DNA of 64,000 bases from the NCBI GenBank assembly GCA_026928255.1, contig JAIXKJ010000008.1, positions 597,298-661,297 of the forward strand, written 5' to 3'. A model generated the notes under the pieces. The model did no database searches. It saw only the letters and a list, made by a program, of their open reading frames with translations, and was not told the origin of the DNA. This stretch comes from Anaerolineales bacterium (GTDB taxonomy: Bacteria > Chloroflexota > Anaerolineae > Anaerolineales > Villigracilaceae). Numbering within the stretch: the stretch's first letter is position 1; each line of letters begins with the position of its first letter. Positions 50,452 through 59,854 of the stretch are shown one piece after another. Made by a program: the position numbers and the translations under genes.

Positions 50452-50480
50452 TTCGCCATATAATCAACGCGGAGGTTGCC

Positions 50481-51296
50481 ATGAAACGAATCTTCCCTAT
50501 CCTTGTCATTTTTGCCCTCGCCGCCTGCGCCGCGCCAACGCAGACTCAGACCTCCGAAGTCTTCGAGACTTCGGAGGTCTCAACCCTCACCCCCACCCCA
50601 ACCCAAACCCTCCCGCCGACCGCGACGCCCACCGAAACGCTCACACCGACGCCGACCCCGTTGCCCATCCCGCCTGAGGCGCGGACGCTGGTTGAGCAGG
50701 GCGCCGTCTACGACGACGAGAAAAAACTTGCCTACGACCCGTCAACTGGCAGGGTGTTAGGCTGGGAAGATTTGAATGGCGAGTGGCACGATTTTGGAGA
50801 AGGCTTTGTAGAAATCCCAGCCAACGTCCCAGACATTCCACCTCTTAGAGTACCAATTTATCGGACTATCGAGGATGCGTTGTGGGCAGAAAAAGATAGG
50901 ATGGCATGGAATGATGATATGGGAGTAAGAAGATATAGACCTGAACAAGAGGCTAAAATGAGAGAAGAAACAGATATTTATTGGACACCCTTTCGTGAAA
51001 GCAATATGACTGAAATAGAAGATCATTTTTACTCGTTTGTATCACTAAAATCAACTAAAGATCCGTCAAATACTCTTTCTATAGACGTCTTATCAAACCT
51101 GTGTCTATCAAAAAATGACTTAGAGGTTGCAAGAATTATCTTTAGATCAAAATCAACTAATTATCTTAAAGCAACTTTCTTCGTTGTTGGCAATGATGAG
51201 GAAATTTATAATGCTCTAATGAACGGTGAAATTTATATACCAGGGCCAGGCGAGGCGCGAGAAGACTTTGTTCCAACTGCAACTCCTACCCCATAA
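50481..51296 (+). CDS. Lipoprotein with Thr/Pro linker and AT-rich C-terminal domain
   Basis: A 271-residue predicted lipoprotein. The signal peptide ends in LAAC (Cys16). Residues 22-65 are a Thr/Pro linker whose first part (TSEVFETSEVS) is encoded by a 33-base palindrome. A segment VYDDEKKLAYDPSTGRVLGWEDLNGEW follows, then a C-terminal region (about 120-265) with no recognised family. The last part is strongly AT-rich (17 G+C in 51001-51060; 16 in 51121-51180) against GC-rich neighbours, but ends again in PTATPTP. The gene looks chimeric, its 3' half having been gained from elsewhere. Confidence 0.75.
   Translation: MKRIFPILVIFALAACAAPTQTQTSEVFETSEVSTLTPTPTQTLPPTATPTETLTPTPTPLPIPPEARTLVEQGAVYDDEKKLAYDPSTGRVLGWEDLNGEWHDFGEGFVEIPANVPDIPPLRVPIYRTIEDALWAEKDRMAWNDDMGVRRYRPEQEAKMREETDIYWTPFRESNMTEIEDHFYSFVSLKSTKDPSNTLSIDVLSNLCLSKNDLEVARIIFRSKSTNYLKATFFVVGNDEEIYNALMNGEIYIPGPGEAREDFVPTATPTP
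50548..50580. repeat. 33-base palindrome, copy 2 (in frame in the lipoprotein gene)
   Basis: AGACCTCCGAAGTCT (50548-50562), loop TCG, AGACTTCGGAGGTCT (50566-50580). It differs from the intergenic copy at 44788-44820 only in the loop. It encodes TSEVFETSEVS without breaking the frame. Confidence 0.9.
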
Positions 51297-51343
51297 ACAA
51301 TATTTGAGGTTGTACATAGCCTCTTTTTTTAGGCGAAAATCCC

Positions 51344-51374
51344 CGTAGGGGCGAGTCTGAGACTCGCCCCTACG
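51344..51374. repeat. 31-base palindrome with perfect 14-base stem
   Basis: CGTAGGGGCGAGTC (51344-51357), loop TGA, GACTCGCCCCTACG (51361-51374). It lies between convergent genes (ends at 51296 and 51405). A different family from the 33-base palindrome. It may double as a bidirectional terminator. Confidence 0.85.
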
Positions 51375-51404
51375 CGCTACGCGCCCCCACGCAAAACGGA
51401 CGTG

Positions 51405-51665
51405 TTAAATCTGCTCGAAGCGATCCACCGGCACAACGAAAAGCGTGGCGCGTTTTTTATCGCCGTTGGGCGGCAACGCCTGGCGGACGGCGCCAATCGC
51501 GGAATCCACTTGGCCGTCGTCCACGCCTAAGAGCATGGTTACCACGCCGCTGCGGAGGAAACCGCCGGTCGAGGCGACGCGCGTTACGCGAAAATTGGCG
51601 GCGGTCAGCGCTTGGGTGAGGAGGTCCGCGTCGTGATCGTGGACGATAACAATGATCATTTTCAT
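51405..51665 (-). CDS. Cyclic-di-AMP receptor-family protein (P-II-like)
   Basis: An 86-residue protein of the DarA/PstA family (formerly DUF970). MIIVIVHDHDADLLTQALTAANFR and VASTGGFLRSGVVTMLLGV are the core of the P-II-like fold; the STGGFL loop lies in the ligand site. In Firmicutes these proteins bind c-di-AMP as trimers. It lacks the longer loops of PII. RBS GGAG upstream of ATG 51665. It is the last of three P-II-like genes after the antiporter. Ligand binding has not been shown here. Confidence 0.82.
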   Translation of the reverse strand: MKMIIVIVHDHDADLLTQALTAANFRVTRVASTGGFLRSGVVTMLLGVDDGQVDSAIGAVRQALPPNGDKKRATLFVVPVDRFEQI

Positions 51666-51680
51666 GGCGATTCTCCTTTT

Positions 51681-52010
51681 CTAAATTTGTTCAAAACGCT
51701 CGACGGGCAAAGCGAAGACCTTCGCGCCGCCAACGGTAACTGGGACGGGCGCGGGCATCGGCATCGGCGAGCCTTCCATCGGCAGGGACATATATTCGAT
51801 TCGTCGGCGACAGACTTCGCTCAACACGCTCAACGCGGATTCGGCTTTGTCGGCGGGCAAGCCCATCAACAGCGTGGCGTTGCGCCTGCCTAAAAATCCG
51901 CCCGAACTGGAAAGGTGCGTGGACGCCGCGCCCATTTTTTGCAAAGCGCGCGAGGCGGCGTCGAGGTCTTGTTCTTGAACGACGGCGATTAACAACAGGT
52001 AATTTTCCAT
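51681..52010 (-). CDS. Cyclic-di-AMP receptor-family protein (P-II-like), second copy
   Basis: A 109-residue paralogue of the next gene. It has LLIAVVQEQDLDAASRALQKMG, then SSSGGFLGRRNATLLMGLP, the same strand-loop core, and an insertion of about 25 residues rich in Pro and Met (MEGSPMPMPAPVPVTVGGAK). Both proteins end in the same segment (VPVDRFEQI and LPVERFEQI), which suggests a duplicated gene. RBS GGAGGAG before ATG 52010. It may form mixed trimers with its paralogue and sense a nucleotide; this is inference. Confidence 0.82.
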   Translation of the reverse strand: MENYLLLIAVVQEQDLDAASRALQKMGAASTHLSSSGGFLGRRNATLLMGLPADKAESALSVLSEVCRRRIEYMSLPMEGSPMPMPAPVPVTVGGAKVFALPVERFEQI

Positions 52011-52052
52011 ATCTCCTCCGGCTTTTTTTCAAGGTCATCGAGTCGCAAGGAA

Positions 52053-52412
52053 TTATAGCCCGTCGGCGGATGAAATTCCGTGCACGCGCGGCGCAGGCGT
52101 AACGATTAAGATTCCCGTGTTCGGCTGATTCAAATCGCCGACAACGCTTTGCGTCGCTTGCAAAATTTTGTCCGTCATCGCGTCGTCCTTCGCCAGCGTG
52201 AAGAGCGTGCGGCTGAAGGTCTGCGGCGCTTCGTAGAAATTTTCCAACGAGGGCATCAACGGCATGTCTTCGTTCAGGGCGCGGCGCTGTTGAATGCGCC
52301 CCATGCCCGAACTGAATAAAACCGTCGCGCCGTTCACGCCGATTTTGTTCCAAGCGTCTAACAGTTCTTCCAAGAGGTCGGGATCGTGCAAAACAAAAGT
52401 AACGAGATACAT
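52053..52412 (-). CDS. P-II-like small regulator
   Basis: A 119-residue protein that begins MYLVTFVLHDPDLLEELLDAWNKIG and contains GVNGATVLFSSGMGRI, the first beta-alpha-beta part of a P-II-like fold. A long middle insertion (EDMPLMPSLENFYEAP) replaces the T-loop, and the rest (TRNT/SFSRTLFTLAKDDAMTD) fits the second half. It is more distant than the two c-di-AMP receptor-family proteins beside it. Start ATG 52412, 2 bases after the antiporter stop, with AAAAGGAA upstream; a longer frame to 52655 is only a shadow of the antiporter gene. It probably regulates the antiporter. Confidence 0.7.
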   Translation of the reverse strand: MYLVTFVLHDPDLLEELLDAWNKIGVNGATVLFSSGMGRIQQRRALNEDMPLMPSLENFYEAPQTFSRTLFTLAKDDAMTDKILQATQSVVGDLNQPNTGILIVTPAPRVHGISSADGL

Positions 52413-52414
52413 GA

Positions 52415-53623
52415 TTAAGATTCCTTTTGAGGTCGAGCGAAAAGTCCGCGCAAAATGGGCGGAGTGATTAATGTGGTAACGACGATCATCACGACAATCG
52501 CGGAAAATTCCGCGTCGGCGACGAGACCTTGAGTCGCGCCTACGCTGGCGACGATCAACCCCACTTCGCCGCGAGAGATCATCCCCGCGCCGAGTTGAAC
52601 CGATTCGCGCGTCGTCAGTCCGCCCAATTTTGCGCCCCAGCCCGAACCGAGCCATTTGCCGACGACGGCGACGACGATGATGACGACGGTCAGCAAAATG
52701 GCGTCGGCGCGGAAGTCGCGCAAGTTAATGGACAAGCCGATGTTAACGAAGAAGATTGGCACAAACAACCCGTACGCCAGCGCGTTCATCCCCGTTTCGA
52801 CGCGCTCTTTTTCGGCGCAGCGCGAGAGCATTAAGCCGGCAATGAAGGCGCCGGTAATCGCCGCCATGCCGCCGAGAATTTCAGAAGCGATTCCGTAAAC
52901 GAAAAGGATGACCAACGAAACCGCCAGCAAACCTTGACTGATATGCAGGCGCTCCACGCGGCGCAAAATCCACGGCAGAACTTTGAGTCCTAATCCGATA
53001 GAGGCGGCGAGGAAAAAGATCATGCGAAGCAAAATAACCAGCACGCCGAGCCAATCTCCCGCGCCGCTTTGCAAGGCGAGGAAAATCGAAAGCAAAAGGA
53101 TGACCAGCACGTCGTCGAAGACGGCGGCGCCGAGCAGGCTTAACCCCACGCGGCTTCGCAAGACTTTAAGTTCGATCAAAGTTTGAGCGGAGATGCTGAC
53201 GCTCGTCGCGCCCAAAGTCAACCCCAGAAAGAGGGCGGCGGATTGGTCAAAGCCGAAGAGCAAGCCCGCGCCCCATCCCAAAAGGACGGGGAAGACGACG
53301 CCCAACGACCCCGCCAACCCAGCCACGCGCATATTTTCGCGCATCTCGCCGAGGTGCAATTCCAAGCCTGCGAGGAACATTAACAGAAGAACGCCCAACT
53401 CGCCGAATTGCGAAATGGTCTCCGCTAACTCGTGTTCGACGAAGGGCAAATTGAGCAAATTTAACAGCGACGGTCCGAGCGCAATGCCGACCAGCAATTC
53501 GCCTAAAACCGAAGGTTGACCGAAGCGAACGCTGATGTAGCCCGCCGCTTTTGCGGTCAATAGAATGATCGAGAGCAAGAAGAGGAGTTGAAGAAAGGGA
53601 ATCATAGTTTTAGTTTTTACCAT
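52415..53623 (-). CDS. Kef/CPA2-type cation:proton antiporter
   Basis: A 402-residue polytopic protein with about 12 TM segments. GQPSVLGELLVGIALGPSLLN is the conserved TM2-3 region, and LGATSVSISAQTLIEL and MISRGEVGLIVASVG (the latter with the Arg-Gly-Glu motif) are family signatures. It exchanges potassium or sodium for protons at the cell membrane. No RCK/TrkA domain is attached, so regulation may be by the P-II-like proteins encoded next. The start is uncertain: ATG 53623 or ATG 53605, neither with a clear RBS. Confidence 0.88.
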   Translation of the reverse strand: MVKTKTMIPFLQLLFLLSIILLTAKAAGYISVRFGQPSVLGELLVGIALGPSLLNLLNLPFVEHELAETISQFGELGVLLLMFLAGLELHLGEMRENMRVAGLAGSLGVVFPVLLGWGAGLLFGFDQSAALFLGLTLGATSVSISAQTLIELKVLRSRVGLSLLGAAVFDDVLVILLLSIFLALQSGAGDWLGVLVILLRMIFFLAASIGLGLKVLPWILRRVERLHISQGLLAVSLVILFVYGIASEILGGMAAITGAFIAGLMLSRCAEKERVETGMNALAYGLFVPIFFVNIGLSINLRDFRADAILLTVVIIVVAVVGKWLGSGWGAKLGGLTTRESVQLGAGMISRGEVGLIVASVGATQGLVADAEFSAIVVMIVVTTLITPPILRGLFARPQKES

Positions 53624-53635
53624 AGACGAACAAAA

Positions 53636-55438
<1,803 letters not shown>

Positions 55439-55459
55439 AAGGTTTCTTTCTTGCCGCGT

Positions 55460-56674
55460 TTAGATTAACAACGGCGCGATGTGTTCGCGGTAGAGCGCTT
55501 CCCAGCGGAAAGCGCTTCGCGCGCGGACGGCGAGTCGCGCCGTCGGCGAGGCGTTGAAATAGTCGGCGACGAGGCGCGCAACTTGGGCGGGGTCGTCGTC
55601 GGGCGAGAAAAAGAAGGCGTCGTCCGCGCCTATTTTTTTCAGCGGCGGAATGTCCGCGCAGAAAGCGGGCAGATGGCTGAAGCCCGCTTCGAGCAGCGGA
55701 ATGCCGAAGCCTTCTTCGCGGCTGGGGAAGAAGAGCGCGTCGGCGACGCGGTATAAATCTCCGATGACTTCGTCGGGCAAAAAGCCGTCGCGCAGTTCGG
55801 CGAGAAAATGCGCGGACTCTTGCAATTGCAAGTTCTCCCTTAATTCGCGCAACATTTCAAAATAATGGACGTTGTTCGGGTTGTGCGGTCCGAGCGGGCC
55901 GGCGACGACCAACGCGGTTTTTGAAAATGTTTTTTTCAACTCCGCCGTAACGCGCAAAGCGAGCTCGATGTTTTTGCGCGGCGTAATGCGGACAGGCAGC
56001 AGCAGAATCGGCGCGGCGTCGAGCAGGCGGGTTTGATTCAGCAGCGTTTGAGTCAGCGCTTCGAGTTTGTAAAAACGCGCCGCGTCCACGCCGTTGGGAA
56101 TCACGCGAATCGAATCGCGGCGCAGGTTCATTAAGTCCGCCAACTCGTTTTGGCGCAACTCCGAAATGACGACTTGCGTCGCGCCGCCCCAATCGGTTTT
56201 GAGCAAATTCCACGGATAGCCTTCGTACAATTCGTCGCGGTAGCGCGGCGTCGTCCACGCCAGATCGTGATGCCAGAGAATTAAACGCGGCAAGCGTCGA
56301 GCGCGATGAAGTTGATGCAGCGCGGCGGTCAGCGCCAAATTTTTGTTCAACGAGCAAACGTTATGCGCGACGAGGACGTCCGTATCCGCGAGGGCGTTTT
56401 CTAAATCCGCCGCCAGTTCGTCGCGCAGCAAATCAAAATCGGCGGGGACGCGCCCTTGATCCAATTCGCGTTTGACGGCGGCGACGCGCTCGTGGCGCGA
56501 ATCTGCCAGCGGAATGCGGACGAGCGGAATCGCGTCGCTTAACGATTCGCCGCGCGCCGCAATCAATTGAACGGCATGTCCGTTCGCGGACATCAGCCGC
56601 GCGTGATGTCCGATGACGCTTTCCACGCCGCCGACGACGGGCGGCGCCGAGTAATGCAAGAGAGAAATTTTCAT
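55460..56674 (-). CDS. Glycosyltransferase family 4
   Basis: A 404-residue GT-B enzyme. The N-terminal MKISLLHYSAPPVVGGVESVIGHHARLM and C-terminal PSREEGFGIPLLEAGFSHLPAFC (the EX7E region) are typical of GT4. LLPVRITPRKNIELALR marks the donor half. Start is ATG 56674, which overlaps the next GT4 stop as ATGA; a frame to 56776 only translates the neighbour. It may glycosylate a small osmolyte or glycerate derivative in this cluster, but the acceptor is unknown. Confidence 0.85.
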   Translation of the reverse strand: MKISLLHYSAPPVVGGVESVIGHHARLMSANGHAVQLIAARGESLSDAIPLVRIPLADSRHERVAAVKRELDQGRVPADFDLLRDELAADLENALADTDVLVAHNVCSLNKNLALTAALHQLHRARRLPRLILWHHDLAWTTPRYRDELYEGYPWNLLKTDWGGATQVVISELRQNELADLMNLRRDSIRVIPNGVDAARFYKLEALTQTLLNQTRLLDAAPILLLPVRITPRKNIELALRVTAELKKTFSKTALVVAGPLGPHNPNNVHYFEMLRELRENLQLQESAHFLAELRDGFLPDEVIGDLYRVADALFFPSREEGFGIPLLEAGFSHLPAFCADIPPLKKIGADDAFFFSPDDDPAQVARLVADYFNASPTARLAVRARSAFRWEALYREHIAPLLI

Positions 56675-58014
56675 ACTGGGTATCCTAAACAATCGGCGAG
56701 GACGGCTTCTAATCGGCGCTCTAAAACGGCGTAGGAAAAATAACGCCGCGCCAATTCGTAGTTCGTCTCCGCCCAACTTTGCGCCAATTCGGGATGTTGC
56801 AATGCGTTATGCACCGCGTCCAATGTGGACGGGCTGATAAAGCCGTCAAACCACAGCGCGCGAAAGCCTTTGGGTTTGATGTCCACTTCGTAGATGGAAT
56901 AGTTGTTAACCAGAATTAAGCGCTTGTAGTAAACGGCTTCGAGAAAGGCGTTGCCGAAGCCTTCAATCGCGGACGGGTAGGTGATTAAATCCGCTTGCGG
57001 GTACACGTCGCCGAGCGTGTAAATTTTGCGTCCGTCCGCCGTTCGTCCGCGCCGCTCTTGCACCTGACTCGACTCGAAATGAATCGTTACGTCCAGCAAG
57101 TCGGCGTACTCGCGGATGTAGCGCTCGTAGGCTTCGCCTTCGTCGCCGCTGGCGTGCGAAATAATCAACTTTGCCGGCAGTTTGAGTCGGCGCATTAACT
57201 CGACGGCGTGTTCGATGCCTTTGCGTTGAATGACCCGCGTCGGCTGCAAGAAAAAATATTCGCCGTCTTGCACGCCGAAATCGCCGCGAATCGATTCGAC
57301 GTAAGAGTCGGGCGGCGCGGGCGGCGAATCAAAATCCATCACGTTGGGAATCACCCGCGCCGTCGCCCCGCAGCGAGTCGCAATTTGATGCGCTTGCACG
57401 CTGTTGATGACGACGTGTCGAACGGAAGGCAAGGTCGGCGGAAAGGCTGCCGCCAAATAATCGCCTACGCAGTTGACTTGAAAACGCTGACGCTCCCAAT
57501 GAAAATCGTGATGATGCGCGATGGTCGGGTAGCCCGTTTCGGCGATGAATTCGGTAATGGCAAGCCCCAGCGGCAGGTTGAGCGGAATGGTCAGCGCGTT
57601 TTCGACGATCAACACTTCAAGGTCGAACTGTCGCGCAAATTGATACAACTCTTCTTTGAAATATTCCTTTAATTCGTTAATACGTTTCGTCATCCGCGGC
57701 GGGCGGACGTAGATCGAAAAAAAATCTTTGTGCAAGTGCGCCATTTCAGGATGCGCTTCGCGCGCTTCGGTCGTAACCGTCCAACTGCCGGAATAGGCTT
57801 GTTGATTGATGCGATCAATGTCGGGATGGCGATAATGCGCTAACGGCGCGACGCGCGAGACGTCGGCGGGGCGGTCGCATTCGCCCGCAAAGTAAAAACA
57901 GCGATGCCCCAAGCGTTCGAGAACCGTCGCCCATTTTTCCGTCTCCAACGAAACGCCGTCCGTGCCTGCAAAACGGGTGGAGATAAAACCAATATTGCGC
58001 GGGGAAGGATTCAT
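56671..58014 (-). CDS. Glycosyltransferase family 4
   Basis: A 447-residue GT-B enzyme. ISTRFAGTDGVSLETEKW opens the protein, HHHDFHWERQRF lies in the middle of the first domain, VIPNVMDFDSPP marks the domain junction, and YPSAIEGFGNAFLEAVYY is the EX7E donor motif. Related proteins include mannosylglucosylglycerate synthases; the position beside a GpgS and a glucosylglycerate-type phosphorylase makes a role in such solutes plausible, but this is inference. It is coupled to the downstream GT4 gene. Confidence 0.82.
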   Translation of the reverse strand: MNPSPRNIGFISTRFAGTDGVSLETEKWATVLERLGHRCFYFAGECDRPADVSRVAPLAHYRHPDIDRINQQAYSGSWTVTTEAREAHPEMAHLHKDFFSIYVRPPRMTKRINELKEYFKEELYQFARQFDLEVLIVENALTIPLNLPLGLAITEFIAETGYPTIAHHHDFHWERQRFQVNCVGDYLAAAFPPTLPSVRHVVINSVQAHQIATRCGATARVIPNVMDFDSPPAPPDSYVESIRGDFGVQDGEYFFLQPTRVIQRKGIEHAVELMRRLKLPAKLIISHASGDEGEAYERYIREYADLLDVTIHFESSQVQERRGRTADGRKIYTLGDVYPQADLITYPSAIEGFGNAFLEAVYYKRLILVNNYSIYEVDIKPKGFRALWFDGFISPSTLDAVHNALQHPELAQSWAETNYELARRYFSYAVLERRLEAVLADCLGYPV

Positions 58015-58094
58015 AAAATGTCCTTTTATTCAAATATTTTTTCGCCTGTAAAATTTTTCGTTTTGGCAAGCCGCTTTGCGATAAAGATTCTTCG

Positions 58095-59783
58095 CTACCG
58101 CTTGAAACGATCCTCTGTTTCATTATTTTTGACGCCGTCCAACGAAAGCCACAAGACTTGATACGGCGCGAGCGCGAACGATTTTTGATTCAGCGCGAAC
58201 GAAACTTTTTGCGCGGAGACGTTGTGCAAACAAATCATGCGCCGCTCGCCCGAAGGCGAAACGCGCTCGACGGAAAATACCGACGGGTGCGCGTCATGGA
58301 TAATTTGCGTCCCGTGCGGGTGAAAGGCGGACGACGCGCCGCGCATTTTCAGCAAGCGGCTGTATTGCGAAAAAACTTGATACCGCAGCGACGTCGAATC
58401 GGCAAGTTGATTTTGCAATTCGTCAAAACGCAGCTTCTCGCGGTTGACGGCGCGGTGATGTCCGCTTTGAATTGCGCCTTCGCGCCAGCCGCGCGAGCCG
58501 AAGAGGCTGTGAAAGTAAATTCCCGGAACGCCGATTAACGAAAGCATAATCGCTTGCGACGCGATAAAACGCGCGACTTGCAACGTCAACGGTTCGCCGC
58601 CGTTTGGATTAGAAAGCGCGTCGAAATAGTTGACGTTCATTTCGTAAGGGCTTTGCGTTCCGTCCGCGTTTTGCTTGTGCGAGATGAATCCGCCGTGCGC
58701 GAGCGCGTTTTCGACGAGCGAGTCAATTTCGGCGTTGGATAAAATTCCGCGAGCAGGATTCAGCCCAATTCCGTCGTGCGAGGCGAGGAAGTTGAAGAAG
58801 GTCGTTTGACGCGACGGCGGCGTCAAGGTCTGCGCCCAATTTGATAAAGTTCGCGCGTCGCCCGTGCGGAAGGCGTTCAGCGTCAGCGGCGGCAAGGCGA
58901 AGTTGTAAATCAGTTGCGCTTCGTTCGTCCCGTCGCCGAAGTAGGAAATGTTGTCGCGGTGCGGCACGTTGGTTTCGGTGATGAATTGAACGTGCGGCGC
59001 GACTTCGCTCAGCGCGGCGCGGAAGAATTGAATCGCGGCGTGCGTCTGCGGCAGATGAATGCAACGGGAGCCGATTTCTTTCCAGAGATAAGCAATCGCG
59101 TCGAGGCGGATGAAGTCCGCGCCGCGCTCGGCGTAGAACAGCAACGCGTCGAGGACGTCGAGTAAAACGTCGGGATTTTTGAAATTGAGGTCAACTTGGT
59201 CGGCGCTGAAGGTCGTCCACACTTTTTTGATTCCCGTCGGCGTTTGAAAGGGCGTCAGCAGCGGCAGCGCGCGCGGACGGACGACTTGCGAAAGGTCGGG
59301 GTCGCCTTCGACGACGATGAAGTAATCTTTATAGCGCGAGTCGTCTTGCAAGAATTTTTGAAACCATTCGCTTTGCGATGAGACGTGATTGATCACGCCG
59401 TCGAACATGAGGCGAAAATTTTCGAGCGCGGAAATGTCGTCCCAGTTGCCGAGCGCGGGGTCTACGCGACGATAATCCACAACCGAAAAGCCGTCGTCAG
59501 ATGTCCACGGATAAAAGGGCAAAATGTGAATTCCGCCGACGATTTCGCGCAGATGTAGGTCGCAAAATTTTTTCAGCGTTTGCAAGGGGATTTCATCGGA
59601 CGCTTGAACTTGATCGCCATAAGTAATGAGGAGCGAATCGCGTTCGTTTAATTCGGCGCGGCGCGGTCGAATGCGCGGGCGATATTCGTCGAGCAGGCAC
59701 AACGTCCGTTCGAGAGTCGGCGCGGCGGCATGTTCCCCATAAAGAAATAAAAGCGAGTCGCGGAGTTTGTTAATCGTCAGCAT
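58095..59783 (-). CDS. GH13_18 phosphorylase (sucrose/glucosylglycerate phosphorylase-like)
   Basis: A 562-residue GH13 subfamily 18 enzyme. LITYGDQVQASDEIPLQTL, FIRLDAIAYLWKEIG (catalytic Asp), FITETNVPHRDNISYFG (acid/base Glu) and FLASHDGIGLNPARG (transition-state Asp) are present. These enzymes cleave sucrose or glucosylglycerate with phosphate, giving glucose-1-phosphate. Next to GpgS the glucosylglycerate activity is the more likely, but sequence alone cannot decide. Start ATG 59783; the TATAAA 12 bases upstream suggests a near-leaderless mRNA. Extended frames to 59852 have no support. Confidence 0.88.
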   Translation of the reverse strand: MLTINKLRDSLLFLYGEHAAAPTLERTLCLLDEYRPRIRPRRAELNERDSLLITYGDQVQASDEIPLQTLKKFCDLHLREIVGGIHILPFYPWTSDDGFSVVDYRRVDPALGNWDDISALENFRLMFDGVINHVSSQSEWFQKFLQDDSRYKDYFIVVEGDPDLSQVVRPRALPLLTPFQTPTGIKKVWTTFSADQVDLNFKNPDVLLDVLDALLFYAERGADFIRLDAIAYLWKEIGSRCIHLPQTHAAIQFFRAALSEVAPHVQFITETNVPHRDNISYFGDGTNEAQLIYNFALPPLTLNAFRTGDARTLSNWAQTLTPPSRQTTFFNFLASHDGIGLNPARGILSNAEIDSLVENALAHGGFISHKQNADGTQSPYEMNVNYFDALSNPNGGEPLTLQVARFIASQAIMLSLIGVPGIYFHSLFGSRGWREGAIQSGHHRAVNREKLRFDELQNQLADSTSLRYQVFSQYSRLLKMRGASSAFHPHGTQIIHDAHPSVFSVERVSPSGERRMICLHNVSAQKVSFALNQKSFALAPYQVLWLSLDGVKNNETEDRFKR

Positions 59784-59854
59784 TCGGCTGAGATTTTTAT
59801 ACCATGAATTGAGGGGAAATATTGGGGCGTTTCGCGCAATTCGTTTCGACAAAT

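Noticed and set aside
44788..51374. Palindromes as a CRISPR array
   Set aside because: They are far apart, of several different families, with no regular spacers and no cas genes in the window.
52413..52655. N-terminal extension of the P-II-like protein
   Set aside because: The extra part is Arg/Ser-rich and lies over the antiporter gene; AAAAGGAA and ATG 52412 mark the start.
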